DNA from: Rhodococcus sp. KRD197
GTDB lineage: Bacteria > Actinomycetota > Actinomycetes > Mycobacteriales > Mycobacteriaceae
DNA length: 64,000 nt
Reading direction: 5' to 3'
NCBI RefSeq assembly: GCF_017168235.1
Contig: NZ_JABFAO010000004.1
Span: 655,895-719,894 of the forward strand
The notes beneath the pieces were generated by a model. That model was not told the origin of the DNA and did not search any database. It saw only the letters and a program-made list of their open reading frames with translations. Each line of letters begins with the position of its first letter. Position 1 is the stretch's first letter. Below, piece after piece: positions 10,261 through 19,855 of this stretch. The position numbers and the translations under genes were made by a program.

Positions 10261-11598
10261 CTAGCGTCCGAGCAGCCCGCCGAGCGCACCGCCGACGCCA
10301 GCTTGTTCACCGCTGCCGGAGCCGCCGATAATCCCGCCCGGCGGTTGCTCGGACGGTTGCACCACGACGAAGCCTCGGCCGACGAACTCGAGCGTGAAGC
10401 GCTCGCCGGTGGAACGTCCGATCAAGGTCCCGAGACCGAACGAGTCATTCTTCTTCACCCTGGTAGACAAGCTCGACGACCACGCAACTGCCGCCTGCGG
10501 GTCGGCGAACGTGGCCTGGTCGACCTGCAGCACAACGGGAACCCCGTCGGTCGTGATGGCGATTCGACCGCGACCGGTGAACACGCAATTGAAGAAGCCC
10601 GCATTGCCCCCCGACGCCGCGCCTTGTACTCGCTTGACTTCGTAGGACAGGGACGAATCGAACGCCAGCACGTTCGCACCGTTGATGGTGAGGCCGTCGG
10701 TGCCGTCGAGATCGATCAGGTGGACGTCCTGAGCGGCGTTTGCCAGAAAGAGGTCGCCGCGCCCGGACACCGTCATGAGCGGAACGCCTTCACCGGACAG
10801 TGCCTGCTTGAAAGCGCGTCCGATACCGCCCGCCCCCTTGGCCTCGAACTTCAGATCGCCCTGGTACGCGACCATCGACCCTGCGCGGGCCATGATCTCG
10901 CCGTTCATCCCCACACGGCACATCTTGCTGCCCTGCTTCTGGATGCCGGCGCCGGGAACCTCGGCGTGTGCGGGCGCGAACAGTTCACTTCTCACGGGTG
11001 TGGACCCTTCTGTCGTGGCGGAGGGGAGTGGCGGGATGCTGCTCTGTCCGGCACCGGTCGGAGGTGCGGTTGCGAAGGGTGCGCTCTGGTCCTCGTCCGC
11101 GCTCTCGATCTCGATGCCGTAAGCCGTCGCCAGCCCGGCTAGGCCGTCGAGAAACCCCTGGCCGATCGCGCGTACCTTCCAAACCTCACCGCGTCGGTAG
11201 ATCTCGAGGCAGACCAAGGCGTTCTCCTGTCCGAGCGCGTCGGCGCGGTAGGAAGCAAACGGTGTGCCGGCGGCATCGGCGATCGTCGTCGATACCGGCC
11301 CAGCATCTGCGAACGTCGGCGGTCCAGTTCCGTCAAGCGAGGCGGCTATTGCAACGGTGACGATCTCGGCCGGGATGGCCGCGCAGTCGAGGATGATGCG
11401 ATGAGAGCCGCCGTGGGCCTGGTACTCGACCCCGAGGCCTATGGGTTGGTTGTAGAAGATCAGATCGGCGTCCGAGCGAACTCGGCCATCGGTTCCGAGC
11501 AACAGCGCCGAGACGTCCACGCGTGTGGACGTCTCGAGCGTGGCAGTCATCTTCGAAGTCGGAGCGGGGCAATTTTCCCCGCGAGCGAGGGGCTTCAC
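10261..11598 (-). CDS. TerD domain - AIM24 domain fusion protein
   Basis: A two-domain cytoplasmic protein of 445 residues if translated from the GTG at 11598. The N-terminal third is TerD-like (calcium-binding, tellurite/stress family) with the signature DADLIFYNQP near 31-40. The region from about 195 to 415 resembles the AIM24/TspB-type beta barrel, with GSMVAYQGDLKFEAKG and the FNCVFTGRGRI segment. The protein ends in a Gly-rich tail. The start is uncertain: an ATG at 11730 would add 44 residues but gives a non-TerD N-terminus. It is convergent with rpsQ and divergent from the glycosyltransferase. The role is unknown; TerD proteins associate with stress and envelope functions. Confidence 0.82.
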   Translation of the reverse strand: MKPLARGENCPAPTSKMTATLETSTRVDVSALLLGTDGRVRSDADLIFYNQPIGLGVEYQAHGGSHRIILDCAAIPAEIVTVAIAASLDGTGPPTFADAGPVSTTIADAAGTPFASYRADALGQENALVCLEIYRRGEVWKVRAIGQGFLDGLAGLATAYGIEIESADEDQSAPFATAPPTGAGQSSIPPLPSATTEGSTPVRSELFAPAHAEVPGAGIQKQGSKMCRVGMNGEIMARAGSMVAYQGDLKFEAKGAGGIGRAFKQALSGEGVPLMTVSGRGDLFLANAAQDVHLIDLDGTDGLTINGANVLAFDSSLSYEVKRVQGAASGGNAGFFNCVFTGRGRIAITTDGVPVVLQVDQATFADPQAAVAWSSSLSTRVKKNDSFGLGTLIGRSTGERFTLEFVGRGFVVVQPSEQPPGGIIGGSGSGEQAGVGGALGGLLGR

Positions 11599-11807
11599 CC
11601 GGTCCAGTGTGCCCGAGACGAACACGCGCCCGGCGACCGTCCCTGTTTCACTGCTGTCGTACCGGGTATACCCAGGGCGCTTGCGGTAGATGAAAGTTGT
11701 CCGGGAATTGTTCGCGCTGCGCACGATCATTATTGTCGATAGTGTGACTGCAATTCATCTTTCTAAAATCGTCGATATGCGCGACCACCCGAGAGAGTGA
11801 AGCAGTC

Positions 11808-12746
11808 ATGACCGACACGAGCAGAACTGCGTCCAACAATCAGCCGGCAAAGGGTTCCACGCCTGATGGTAAAGAAGTGGTTTTCGTATCCGTCGTCATT
11901 CCCGCACGCAATTGTCTGCCCGATCTCGACGACCAGTTGGACGGGCTTGCCAAACAGACGTACACGGGGCCGATCGAAGTAATCGTCGCGGACAACGGTT
12001 CCGAGGACGATCTCCAGGCTCACCTCCGCGAATATGCGCAGAGAGGTCTGCTGTCCGTGCGGCACATCGACGCTGGAGAACGCGCTGGGGCGTCGTACGC
12101 CCGCAATCGCGGCGCGGAAGCGGCACGTGGCGATTTCCTCGCGTTCTGTGACGCCGACGACGTAGTGCATCCGGAGTGGCTTTCCGCACTCGTCGAGCTG
12201 GCAGAAAAGAACGACGTAGTCGGTACAGCAATAGAGACCGAATCCATCAATTCGCCGCGCGCGCTCGACTGGACGCCTACCACGCCCCCGGAAAAACAGG
12301 GAAAAACACCATTTCTACCGCACGCTATCGGTGCGAGTTTCGGTTGTTGGGCGGCTGTATATCGGGAACTCGGCGGAATGAGCTGCGAGTTGCGTGCAAG
12401 CGAGGATGTCGAATTCTGCTGGCGGGCCCAATTGAATGGGTACCGTTTTGCATTTGCACAGACACCGTTGGTGGGATATCGACTGCGAGCCGAATTGATT
12501 CCCTTGATGAAACAGTCCTACCAATTGGGATACGGCTTCGCGCAGTTGCAGGGGATCTACCGCGCCCAGGGATGTCCGCCGGTGCACGTGCGCCGTGTGC
12601 TGCGGTGGTGGGGCCTGCTGCTGTTGGCTAATCCACTCGTACCGCGCGTTCTCACTGGCATATCCAAGGGGCAGTGGCTGCGGGCGGTCGCCGCGCACAT
12701 CGGAGAGGTGCGAGGCGGCGTCAAGTATCGAGCATTTGTGTGGTGA
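11808..12746 (+). CDS. Family 2 glycosyltransferase
   Basis: A GT-A fold glycosyltransferase of 312 residues, likely transferring a sugar from a nucleotide donor to an envelope glycan or lipid. It shows the FVSVVIPARN start strand (26-35), ADNGSEDD (61-68), the DXD-type metal motif DADD (115-118) and a later ASEDVEFCWR acceptor motif. There is no clear membrane segment except a hydrophobic LLLLANPLVPRVL stretch near the end. The gene and its upstream region are visibly more AT-rich than the neighbouring ribosomal genes, which suggests insertion. It stands between the S10 and spc operons and ends 11 nt before the rplN promoter. Confidence 0.87.
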   Translation: MTDTSRTASNNQPAKGSTPDGKEVVFVSVVIPARNCLPDLDDQLDGLAKQTYTGPIEVIVADNGSEDDLQAHLREYAQRGLLSVRHIDAGERAGASYARNRGAEAARGDFLAFCDADDVVHPEWLSALVELAEKNDVVGTAIETESINSPRALDWTPTTPPEKQGKTPFLPHAIGASFGCWAAVYRELGGMSCELRASEDVEFCWRAQLNGYRFAFAQTPLVGYRLRAELIPLMKQSYQLGYGFAQLQGIYRAQGCPPVHVRRVLRWWGLLLLANPLVPRVLTGISKGQWLRAVAAHIGEVRGGVKYRAFVW

Positions 12747-12757
12747 CCAGCATCGAT

Positions 12758-12786
12758 TTGGATTCGGCGGCGTAGTTCCCTACACT
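12758..12786 (+). promoter_or_regulatory. Promoter of the rplN (spc) operon
   Basis: A -35 TTGGAT (12758-12763), 17-bp spacer and -10 TACACT (12781-12786). Predicted start at GTTGCC (12793), six bases after the -10 as in the S10 and rpsH promoters. The leader repeats GCCTTCGTGCG (12813-12823) found in the S10 leader. Confidence 0.72.
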
Positions 12787-12901
12787 TGACCAGTTGCCTG
12801 TGGCAGCGGTGTGCCTTCGTGCGCCCGTGGGCCAGGCAGCCGACCGCGCGTGTCGGGACGGAAATCCGGCACGTCTGTACATCCAGGTCTAGGAGAAGTT
12901 A

Positions 12902-13270
12902 GTGATTCAGCAGGAGTCGCGAGTACGCGTTGCTGATAACACGGGCGCGAAGGAAATCCTTTGCATCCGCGTTCTCGGTGGCTCGTCACGTCGCTACGCC
13001 GGGATCGGCGACATCATCGTAGCTACGGTGAAAGACGCCATCCCAGGTGGAAATATCAAGAAGGGTGAGGTCGTCAAGGCCGTCATCGTCCGCACCGTCA
13101 AGGAGCGTCGCCGCCCGGACGGTTCGTACATCCGTTTCGACGAGAACGCTGCCGTGCTGATCAAGCCGGACAACGATCCTCGCGGAACCCGCATCTTCGG
13201 CCCGGTGGGTCGCGAGCTGCGTGAGAAGAAGTTCATGAAGATCGTCTCGCTCGCCCCGGAGGTGCTGTAA
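12902..13270 (+). CDS. rplN: 50S ribosomal protein L14
   Basis: uL14, 122 residues, at the subunit interface. N-terminus [18 protein letters not shown] is invariant in the family. GTG start with AGGAGAA 7 nt upstream. First gene of the spc transcription unit; the next start codon follows the stop directly. Confidence 0.98.
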   Translation: MIQQESRVRVADNTGAKEILCIRVLGGSSRRYAGIGDIIVATVKDAIPGGNIKKGEVVKAVIVRTVKERRRPDGSYIRFDENAAVLIKPDNDPRGTRIFGPVGRELREKKFMKIVSLAPEVL

Positions 13271-13588
13271 ATGAAGGTGCACAAGGGCGACACCGTTCTC
13301 GTGATCGCAGGCAAGGACAAGGGCGCCAAGGGCAAGGTCATCCAGGCCTACCCCGAAAACTCCAAGGTCCTCGTCGAGGGCGTGAACCGCATCAAGAAGC
13401 ACACCGCGATCTCCGCGAACCAGCGCGGCGCATCCTCGGGCGGAATCGTCACGCAGGAAGCCCCGATCCACGTATCGAACGTCGCAGTCATCGACTCGGA
13501 CGGAAACCCCACTCGCGTGGGCTACCGCACCGACGAAGAGTCCGGCAAGCGCGTTCGTGTTTCCCGGAAGAACGGGAAGGACATCTGA
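13271..13588 (+). CDS. rplX: 50S ribosomal protein L24
   Basis: uL24, 105 residues, initiates 50S assembly; carries the KOW motif near [19 protein letters not shown] (5-23). Its ATG immediately follows the rplN stop with no gap, indicating coupled translation. Confidence 0.98.
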   Translation: MKVHKGDTVLVIAGKDKGAKGKVIQAYPENSKVLVEGVNRIKKHTAISANQRGASSGGIVTQEAPIHVSNVAVIDSDGNPTRVGYRTDEESGKRVRVSRKNGKDI

Positions 13589-13589
13589 G

Positions 13590-14162
13590 ATGACTACCAC
13601 TGAGAACAAGGCAGGCGTGCAGCCTCGCCTCAAGGCGCGCTACCGCGCCGAGATCAAAGACGCCCTCAACACCGAGTTCGCATACGACAACGTCATGCAG
13701 ATCCCGGGTGTCGTCAAGGTCGTCGTCAACATGGGTGTCGGTGACGCTGCCCGTGACGCGAAGCTGATCAACGGTGCAGTTGCCGACCTCGCCGCGATCA
13801 CCGGTCAGAAGCCGGAGATCCGCAAGGCCCGCAAGTCCATCGCGCAGTTCAAGCTTCGTGAGGGAATGCCCATCGGCGCACGCGTCACGCTCCGTGGCGA
13901 CCGCATGTGGGAGTTCCTGGACCGCCTGACCTCCATTGCCCTTCCCCGAATCAGGGACTTCCGCGGCCTCTCCGGCACGCAGTTCGACGGCAACGGCAAC
14001 TACACGTTCGGCCTCAACGAGCAGTCGATGTTCCACGAGATCGACGTGGACAAGATCGATCGTCCGCGCGGCATGGACATCACTGTGGTGACCACCGCAA
14101 CCAACAACGAAGAAGGCCGCGCGCTGCTCAAGCACCTCGGCTTCCCGTTCAAGGAGAACTGA
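13590..14162 (+). CDS. rplE: 50S ribosomal protein L5
   Basis: uL5, 190 residues, binds 5S rRNA and contacts P-site tRNA. Starts at ATG 13590 one base after rplX (TGAGATG); an upstream in-frame extension lies in rplX. The sequence through [10 protein letters not shown] and [15 protein letters not shown] is typical. Confidence 0.97.
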   Translation: MTTTENKAGVQPRLKARYRAEIKDALNTEFAYDNVMQIPGVVKVVVNMGVGDAARDAKLINGAVADLAAITGQKPEIRKARKSIAQFKLREGMPIGARVTLRGDRMWEFLDRLTSIALPRIRDFRGLSGTQFDGNGNYTFGLNEQSMFHEIDVDKIDRPRGMDITVVTTATNNEEGRALLKHLGFPFKEN

Positions 14163-14166
14163 GTCC

Positions 14167-14352
14167 ATGGCTAAGAAGGCACTGGTCAACAAGGCCAACA
14201 AGAAGCCGAAGTTTGCAGTGCGTGGATACACACGCTGCAACCGCTGCGGCCGTCCCCACTCGGTGTTCCGCAAGTTCGGCCTGTGCCGTATCTGCGTTCG
14301 CGAGATGGCACACCGCGGCGAGCTGCCCGGCGTTCGCAAGAGCTCCTGGTGA
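14167..14352 (+). CDS. rpsZ: 30S ribosomal protein S14, zinc-binding type
   Basis: uS14 of the short zinc-containing (C+) form, 61 residues, with CNRC (24-27) and CRIC (40-43) as the four ligands. Many actinobacteria also have a zinc-free S14 induced under zinc limitation, which is not in this window. Last gene of this transcription unit: two hairpins follow. Confidence 0.97.
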   Translation: MAKKALVNKANKKPKFAVRGYTRCNRCGRPHSVFRKFGLCRICVREMAHRGELPGVRKSSW

Positions 14353-14355
14353 ACT

Positions 14356-14427
14356 GAGGCCTTCGGGCCTCACCGCATCACGCTGACGGGCGTGGGTTCC
14401 TTTACGGAACCCACGCCCGTTTTGTTG
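14356..14427 (+). terminator. Terminator after rpsZ
   Basis: A small GAGGCC-TTCG-GGCCTC hairpin (14356-14371) is followed by a perfect 15-bp stem (14386-14400 with 14406-14420), a 5-nt loop and then TTTTGTTGT. This is one of the clearest Rho-independent terminators in the window and splits the spc cluster into two units. Confidence 0.9.
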
Positions 14428-14612
14428 TATGTCCTGCCGTGACCTAGCACCGATATTGCCGACCCCGCACATCGGTTCGGGTCATAGCGCCTGTGCGTAC
14501 TCGGCAAAAACGGTGTCAGCTCTGCAGGCATCGAGCCCGCCGTGAGACACGAGCGCGAGCCGCTTCGGGCCGTGATCAGTGCACCGCGCCGGCAACCTTC
14601 AGAGCGGATGAT

Positions 14613-14641
14613 TTGGTGTTTTCGGCCTGGTTGCCTACACT
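14613..14641 (+). promoter_or_regulatory. Promoter of the rpsH operon
   Basis: A -35 TTGGTG (14613-14618), 17-bp spacer and -10 TACACT (14636-14641); predicted start at GTTGCC (14648). Same architecture as the S10 and rplN promoters. Confidence 0.7.
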
Positions 14642-14647
14642 TGTGCG

Positions 14648-14935
14648 GTTGCCCGGGCTTCGTCGTGCCTGCACGCGAGTCCTTGCAGTTTCAACGCAAC
14701 CTCGGGTTCTCCGCACTTGGAAAGAAGAACACGCGGAAGCTCGAAACACCTGGCAGTGCAGTGATGCATTGCTTGGAGCGCAACCCCTGACCGTCAACAG
14801 TCGGTCAGGACATGTTCACTTCGCTGTAGGCCCACGATGTGACGAGCCAGGCCCCCCGGGTCGAGAACAACCCAGGGGCACCAGCTCGCGCGTGCTGCAT
14901 GGGAACCGCTGCGAGAAAGGTGCACAGGTCACACC
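14648..14935 (+). other. Untranslated leader of the rpsH operon
   Basis: About 290 nt without a convincing gene between the predicted start site and rpsH. It could hold an S8-type autoregulatory site as in the E. coli spc operon, but no such structure is identified here. The stretch 14428-14612 upstream of the promoter also shows no gene. Confidence 0.45.
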
Positions 14936-15334
14936 ATGACGATGACCGATCCAATTGCAGACTTCTTGACCCGTCTGCGCAACGCCAATTCGGCGTACCA
15001 CGACGAGGTGAAGCTTCCCCATTCGAAGCTGAAGGCGAACATCGCCGAGATCCTCAAGCGTGAGGGCTACATCGCTGATTTCCGTACCGAGGACGCCGAG
15101 GTGGGCAAGACCCTCATCGTCGATCTCAAGTACGGACCCAGCCGTGAGCGCAGCCTCGCAGGCGTGCGTCGCATCTCGAAGCCAGGTCTTCGTGTGTACG
15201 CAAAATCCACCAATCTGCCCAAGGTTCTCGGCGGCCTGGGCGTGGCGATCATCTCCACGTCCACCGGTTTGCTCACAGAGCGTCAGGCGGCCAAGCAGGG
15301 TGTGGGCGGAGAAGTCCTCGCCTACGTCTGGTAG
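14936..15334 (+). CDS. rpsH: 30S ribosomal protein S8
   Basis: uS8, 132 residues, central-domain 16S rRNA binder; in E. coli it also represses the spc operon. Starts [18 protein letters not shown] and ends with the usual GGEVLAYVW. The ATG at 14936 follows a GAGAAAGG site. Fourteen nt before rplF. Confidence 0.98.
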   Translation: MTMTDPIADFLTRLRNANSAYHDEVKLPHSKLKANIAEILKREGYIADFRTEDAEVGKTLIVDLKYGPSRERSLAGVRRISKPGLRVYAKSTNLPKVLGGLGVAIISTSTGLLTERQAAKQGVGGEVLAYVW

Positions 15335-15348
15335 GGGAGGCCACCACC

Positions 15349-15888
15349 ATGTCACGTATTGGAAAATTGCCGGTCACGGTCCCCGCGGGCGTCGACATCA
15401 CGATCGACGGCCAGAATGTCGCGGTCAAGGGTCCCAAGGGGTCTCTTGCACTGACGATCGCCGAGCCCATCCAGATCGCCCGCTCGGACGACGGCACCAT
15501 CGCCGTCACCCGCCCGGACGACGAGCGTCGTAGCCGCTCGCTGCACGGCCTCTCGCGCACCCTCGTCGCGAATCTCATCACCGGTGTCACCAACGGGTAC
15601 ACCACCAAGATGGAGATCCACGGCGTCGGCTACCGCGTTGTCCTCAAGGGCAAGGATCTCGAGTTCGCGCTCGGGTACAGCCACCCTGTGCTGATCGAAG
15701 CACCGGACGGCATCACGTTCACGGTCGAGTCGCCCACGCGATTCACCATCAGCGGCATCGACAAGCAGGCGGTCGGTCAGATCGCTGCCAACATCCGTCG
15801 TTTGCGGCGCCCGGACCCGTACAAGGGCAAGGGCATCCGCTACGAGGGTGAAGTTATCCGCCGCAAGGTCGGAAAGACGGGTAAGTGA
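15349..15888 (+). CDS. rplF: 50S ribosomal protein L6
   Basis: uL6, 179 residues, two related beta domains near the factor-binding site. [15 protein letters not shown] and the C-terminal [14 protein letters not shown] are diagnostic. ATG after GGGGAGG. Confidence 0.98.
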   Translation: MSRIGKLPVTVPAGVDITIDGQNVAVKGPKGSLALTIAEPIQIARSDDGTIAVTRPDDERRSRSLHGLSRTLVANLITGVTNGYTTKMEIHGVGYRVVLKGKDLEFALGYSHPVLIEAPDGITFTVESPTRFTISGIDKQAVGQIAANIRRLRRPDPYKGKGIRYEGEVIRRKVGKTGK

Positions 15889-15889
15889 T

Positions 15890-16306
15890 ATGAGCCAGCA
15901 AACAGCAGACAAGGCGAACGTCGTGAAGCGCACTCCGCGCGGCACGGACGTGTCGACCAAGCGTCGCCTGTCGAAGGCGCGCCGCCACTTCCGTCTTCGC
16001 AAGAAGATCTCCGGCACGCCCGAGCGTCCTCGCTTGGTCGTCAACCGCTCCTCGCGGCACATTCACGTGCAGCTCGTAGACGACCTCGCCGGCCACACGC
16101 TGGCCAGTGCATCGTCGATCGAAGCAGACGTGCGTGCCCTCGACGGAGACAAGAAGGCCCAGAGCGCAAAGGTCGGCGAACTCATCGCTGCTCGCGCAAA
16201 GGCAGCCGGCGTCGAAACGGTCGTCTTCGACCGTGGCGGCAACGACTACAGCGGCCGCATCGCGGCGCTGGCAGATGCCGCTCGCGAAGGCGGGTTGGCA
16301 TTCTGA
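15890..16306 (+). CDS. rplR: 50S ribosomal protein L18
   Basis: uL18, 138 residues, carries 5S rRNA into the 50S central protuberance. The ATG at 15890 is one base after the rplF stop; the longer in-frame reading starting at 15848 lies inside rplF and is rejected. The protein ends EGGLAF, as in the family. Confidence 0.97.
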   Translation: MSQQTADKANVVKRTPRGTDVSTKRRLSKARRHFRLRKKISGTPERPRLVVNRSSRHIHVQLVDDLAGHTLASASSIEADVRALDGDKKAQSAKVGELIAARAKAAGVETVVFDRGGNDYSGRIAALADAAREGGLAF

Positions 16307-16340
16307 TGATGACTGAAACTGACAACGGAAGGACAGCCTG

Positions 16341-17009
16341 ATGCCGGGACGTCAACGGCGTGACGGCGGAAGCGGCCCCGCCGGACAGAACAGTGGACCG
16401 AACAGCGGCGGTGACAACAGCCAGCGCGGTGACAACCGTGGTGGACGTGACCGTCGTGACAACTCGCGTGGCGGCAACGCTGCCGAGAAGTCGAACTTCA
16501 TCGAGCGCGTAGTCGCGATCAACCGCGTCTCCAAGGTCGTCAAGGGTGGTCGTCGCTTCAGCTTCACCGCCCTCGTGATCGTCGGAGACGGCAACGGCTT
16601 GGTCGGCGTCGGCTACGGCAAGGCCAAGGAAGTTCCCGCGGCGATCCAGAAGGGCGTCGAGGAGGCTCGCAAGAGCTTCTTCCGCGTTCCGATGATCGCG
16701 GGCACCATCACGCACCCCGTTCAGGGTGAAGCAGCAGCAGGCGTCGTCATGCTCCGTCCGGCCAGCCCGGGTACCGGAGTCATCGCCGGCGGTGCTGTCC
16801 GCGCCGTGTTGGAGTGCGCAGGCATCCACGACGTGCTCTCGAAGTCGCTCGGTAGCGACAACGCGATCAACGTCGTCCATGCCACCGTGGCTGCCCTGCA
16901 GGCACTGCAGCGTCCCGAGGAGGTCGCGGCTCGTCGCGGTCTGACCCTCGAAGAGGTTGCGCCCGCAGGCATGCTCCGTGCGCGTGCACAGGCAGGAGCG
17001 ACCAAGTAA
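16341..17009 (+). CDS. rpsE: 30S ribosomal protein S5
   Basis: uS5, 222 residues, involved in decoding fidelity and mRNA unwinding. The core starts with [20 protein letters not shown] near residue 54. It is preceded by a Gly/Arg/Asn-rich extension of about 50 residues, common in actinobacterial S5. Overlaps rpmD by one base. Confidence 0.98.
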   Translation: MPGRQRRDGGSGPAGQNSGPNSGGDNSQRGDNRGGRDRRDNSRGGNAAEKSNFIERVVAINRVSKVVKGGRRFSFTALVIVGDGNGLVGVGYGKAKEVPAAIQKGVEEARKSFFRVPMIAGTITHPVQGEAAAGVVMLRPASPGTGVIAGGAVRAVLECAGIHDVLSKSLGSDNAINVVHATVAALQALQRPEEVAARRGLTLEEVAPAGMLRARAQAGATK

Positions 17010-17188
17010 TGGCACAGCTCAAGGTCACCCAGATCAGAAGCACCATCGGCCAGAAGTCGAACCAGCGGGACAGCCTGCGGACTCTCGGCCTCAAGGGGAT
17101 CCGCAAGTCCGTCGTCCGTGAGGACACCCCGCAGACCCGCGGACTGGTCAATGTGGTGCGCCACCTCGTAACTGTTGAGGAGGTCTAA
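17009..17188 (+). CDS. rpmD: 50S ribosomal protein L30
   Basis: uL30, 59 residues. TAATG overlap with rpsE; begins [15 protein letters not shown] and contains [15 protein letters not shown], the conserved core. Its 3' end contains the AGGAGG ribosome-binding site for rplO, which starts 2 nt after the stop. Confidence 0.97.
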   Translation: MAQLKVTQIRSTIGQKSNQRDSLRTLGLKGIRKSVVREDTPQTRGLVNVVRHLVTVEEV

Positions 17189-17190
17189 CC

Positions 17191-17634
17191 ATGACCATCA
17201 AACTGCATCACCTGCGTCCCGCTCCCGGATCCAAGTCGACCAAGATTCGCGTCGGCCGCGGTGAAGGCGGCAAGCGCGGCAAGACCGCGGGTCGCGGAAC
17301 CAAGGGAACCGGCGCACGCAAGAACGTGCCGGCGCGTTTCGAGGGTGGCCAGATGCCCCTCCAGATGCGACTCCCGAAGCTCAAGGGCTTCACCAACCCG
17401 AACCGTGTCGAGTTCCAGGTCGTGAATCTTCGCGACATCGAGCGCTTGTTCCCCGAGGGTGGACAGGTCGGCATCGCCGATCTGATCGCCAAGGGCGCAG
17501 TGCGCAAGAACGAGCCCGTCAAGGTGCTGGGCGACGGCAAGTTGACCGTGAAGGTCGATGTCTCCGTCAACAAGTTCACCGGTTCTGCCAAGGAAAAGAT
17601 CGCCGCTGCCGGCGGTTCCGCAACCGAGGTATAA
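17191..17634 (+). CDS. rplO: 50S ribosomal protein L15
   Basis: uL15, 147 residues, a 50S assembly protein with the Gly/Arg-rich extension ([21 protein letters not shown], about 24-40). Last gene of the rpsH unit; a very long hairpin follows. Confidence 0.98.
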   Translation: MTIKLHHLRPAPGSKSTKIRVGRGEGGKRGKTAGRGTKGTGARKNVPARFEGGQMPLQMRLPKLKGFTNPNRVEFQVVNLRDIERLFPEGGQVGIADLIAKGAVRKNEPVKVLGDGKLTVKVDVSVNKFTGSAKEKIAAAGGSATEV

Positions 17635-17671
17635 CCCAGATCGACTCCGGTCGATCACGCTCATCGTGTGT

Positions 17672-17720
17672 CGATGGCCGCAGCAACGAGCCTCGGTAGA
17701 GGCTCTCGCTGCGGCCATCG
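17672..17720. terminator. Long compound hairpin between rplO and secY
   Basis: A 13-bp perfect outer stem (17672-17684 with 17708-17720) encloses a perfect 7-bp inner stem GAGCCTC/GAGGCTC with a GGTA loop. It lacks a T-run. Probably the terminator of the rpsH-rplO unit, though a processing or binding site is possible. Confidence 0.65.
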
Positions 17721-17830
17721 CGCCGTTGTGGCCGCTGGGTCGACCAGGTCGTCGGCCGCCCGGTCGGGACACTGCGCGGGTAGGTCGCTGCATCGTCCGA
17801 ATGGGCGGGTGCGCACTGATCGACCGGCCG

Positions 17831-17901
17831 TCGGATGCACACTGTTAGAGTTCTAGAGTTACGTGACAATGCCTTTCATGCGGGTGACTCGTGTTACCCG
17901 C
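17831..17901 (+). promoter_or_regulatory. Candidate secY promoter region and leader hairpin
   Basis: TCGGAT (17831-17836) and TAGAGT (17854-17859) are 17 bp apart. The -10-like TAGAGTT occurs twice in tandem (17846-17852 and 17854-17860). Downstream, GCGGGTGAC and GTTACCCGC (17880-17888, 17893-17901) form a 9-bp hairpin with a TCGT loop in the leader. The rest of the 17635-17981 gap shows no gene. Confidence 0.45.
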
Positions 17902-17981
17902 AATCCAAGGTCGGACGTCGTGTGGGTCGAATGTGACCGGACGGCTGTTCGACACCAACGCGCCTCGTGCCAGGAGGATCT

Positions 17982-19304
17982 TTGCTTTCCGCCTTCGTGT
18001 CGGCCTTCAGGACTCCTGACCTGAGACGAAAGATCCTTTTCACGCTCGGTCTGGTCGCCTTGTACCGCTTCGGCGCTACCCTGCCTTCGCCCGGTGTTGA
18101 TTACGCCAACGTCCGAGCCTGTATCGAACAGGTCTCCGGTGGCGATCAGGCCGGTATCTATTCGCTGATCAATCTCTTCTCGGGTGGGGCGCTGCTGCAG
18201 CTGTCGGTCTTCGCGATCGGCATCATGCCGTACATCACCGCGAGCATCATCGTTCAGCTACTGACGGTGGTCATCCCCAAGTTCGAGCAGCTCCGCAAAG
18301 AGGGACAGTCCGGCCAGGCCAAGATGACGCAGTACACGCGTTATCTGTCGATCGCGCTGGCTATCCTCCAGGCCACCGGACTCGTCGCCCTGGCTTCGCG
18401 TGGGCAGCTCCTTCAGGGATGCCAGCAGGACATCATCGCGGACCAGAGCATCTTCGGGTTGGTCATCATCGTGCTGGTCATGACCGCCGGTGCGGCCATG
18501 GTCATGTGGTTCGGTGAATTGATCACCGAACGTGGCGTCGGCAACGGTATGTCCCTGCTGATTTTCGCCGGTATCGCATCGCGAATCCCGTCCGAGGGCA
18601 AGTCCATCCTCGACAGCCGCGGCAGCTTCGTCTTCGCGATGGTCTGTGTGGCCGCTTTCCTGATCATCGTCGGCGTGGTGTTCGTCGAGCAGGGCCAGCG
18701 CCGCATCCCGGTGCAGTACGCAAAACGGATGGTCGGCCGCAAGATGTACGGCGGATCGTCTACGTACCTGCCTCTCAAGGTGAACCAGGCGGGTGTCATC
18801 CCGGTCATCTTCGCGTCCTCGCTGCTGTACCTGCCGAACCTGATCGCGCAGCTGACCTCGGCAAGTACCGCGACGGATCCCAGCTGGTGGCAGCGGATCA
18901 TCAACGAGTACCTGGTGAACCCGTCGAACCCGGTCTACATCTCCATCTACTTCGGCATGATCGTCTTCTTCACGTACTTCTACGTCGCCATTACCTTCAA
19001 CCCGGAGGAACGGGCCGAGGAGATGAAGAAGTTCGGTGGATTCATACCCGGGATCCGGCCGGGCCAGCCGACAGCCGACTATCTCAATTACGTGCTCAGC
19101 CGCATCACCCTTCCGGGTTCGGTCTACCTGGGCACCATCGCCGTGCTCCCGAATGTTTTCCTCGACATGGGAAACAGTGGGGGAGCGCAGAACCTGCCGT
19201 TCGGCGGCACCGCCGTCCTCATCATGGTGAGTGTCGGCCTCGACACCGTGAAGCAGATCGAAAGTCAGTTGATGCAGCGTAACTACGAAGGGTTCCTCAA
19301 GTGA
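17982..19304 (+). CDS. secY: Protein translocase subunit SecY
   Basis: Channel subunit of the Sec translocon, 440 residues with about ten membrane helices. The start is the TTG at 17982: a strong AGGAGG (17972-17977) lies just before it and the protein then begins [17 protein letters not shown] like mycobacterial SecY. A GTG at 17967 would place the ribosome-binding site inside the gene. Translation is coupled to adk by a GTGA overlap. SecY supplies the general export path used by MycP and other envelope proteins of this window. Confidence 0.96.
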   Translation: MLSAFVSAFRTPDLRRKILFTLGLVALYRFGATLPSPGVDYANVRACIEQVSGGDQAGIYSLINLFSGGALLQLSVFAIGIMPYITASIIVQLLTVVIPKFEQLRKEGQSGQAKMTQYTRYLSIALAILQATGLVALASRGQLLQGCQQDIIADQSIFGLVIIVLVMTAGAAMVMWFGELITERGVGNGMSLLIFAGIASRIPSEGKSILDSRGSFVFAMVCVAAFLIIVGVVFVEQGQRRIPVQYAKRMVGRKMYGGSSTYLPLKVNQAGVIPVIFASSLLYLPNLIAQLTSASTATDPSWWQRIINEYLVNPSNPVYISIYFGMIVFFTYFYVAITFNPEERAEEMKKFGGFIPGIRPGQPTADYLNYVLSRITLPGSVYLGTIAVLPNVFLDMGNSGGAQNLPFGGTAVLIMVSVGLDTVKQIESQLMQRNYEGFLK

Positions 19305-19855
19305 GACTCGTACTTCTTGGTCCTCCCGGTGCCGGCAAAGGCACCCAAGCCGAGATCTTGTCCGAGAAGTTGGGTGTACCCCACATCTCGACCGGTGACC
19401 TGTTCCGCGCCAACATCGGCGAGAAGACCCCGCTCGGAATCGAGGCGAAGAAATACCTCGACGCCGGTGACCTGGTTCCCAGTGAACTGACTGTCGACAT
19501 GGTTCGCAGTCGTTTGGCCGAGCCCGATGCGGTCAACGGATTTCTGCTCGACGGCTTCCCTCGGTCGGTCGGTCAGGCCGAGTCGCTCGTCGAGATCCTC
19601 GCAGACCTGGGCGCCAAGCTCGATGCTGTGCTCTCGTTCGTGGTCGATGAGGATGTCGTAGTCGAACGCATGCTCTCGCGAGGTCGTGCGGACGACAAGG
19701 AAGACGTCATCCGCAATCGGCTCAACGTCTACCGCGACGAGACCGCACCCCTGCTTGACCACTACTCGGACCAGATCCTCTCCGTCGATGCGATGGGCGA
19801 GGTCGACGAGGTCAGCGCCCGCGCGCTGAAGTCCATCGAGGGCCTCGGCAAGTAA
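19301..19855 (+). CDS. adk: Adenylate kinase
   Basis: Converts AMP + ATP to 2 ADP. 184 residues, the short form without a zinc LID domain. P-loop GPPGAGKGT (7-15), DGFPRS AMP/ATP contact (about 85-90) and [17 protein letters not shown] arginines are present. Overlaps secY by 4 nt and map by 1 nt. Confidence 0.98.
   Translation: MRLVLLGPPGAGKGTQAEILSEKLGVPHISTGDLFRANIGEKTPLGIEAKKYLDAGDLVPSELTVDMVRSRLAEPDAVNGFLLDGFPRSVGQAESLVEILADLGAKLDAVLSFVVDEDVVVERMLSRGRADDKEDVIRNRLNVYRDETAPLLDHYSDQILSVDAMGEVDEVSARALKSIEGLGK

Noticed and set aside
11664..11673. GGGTATACCC palindrome before the TerD-AIM24 gene as an operator
   Set aside because: Ten bases of symmetry without flanking arms is too little; it may simply be a -10 region.
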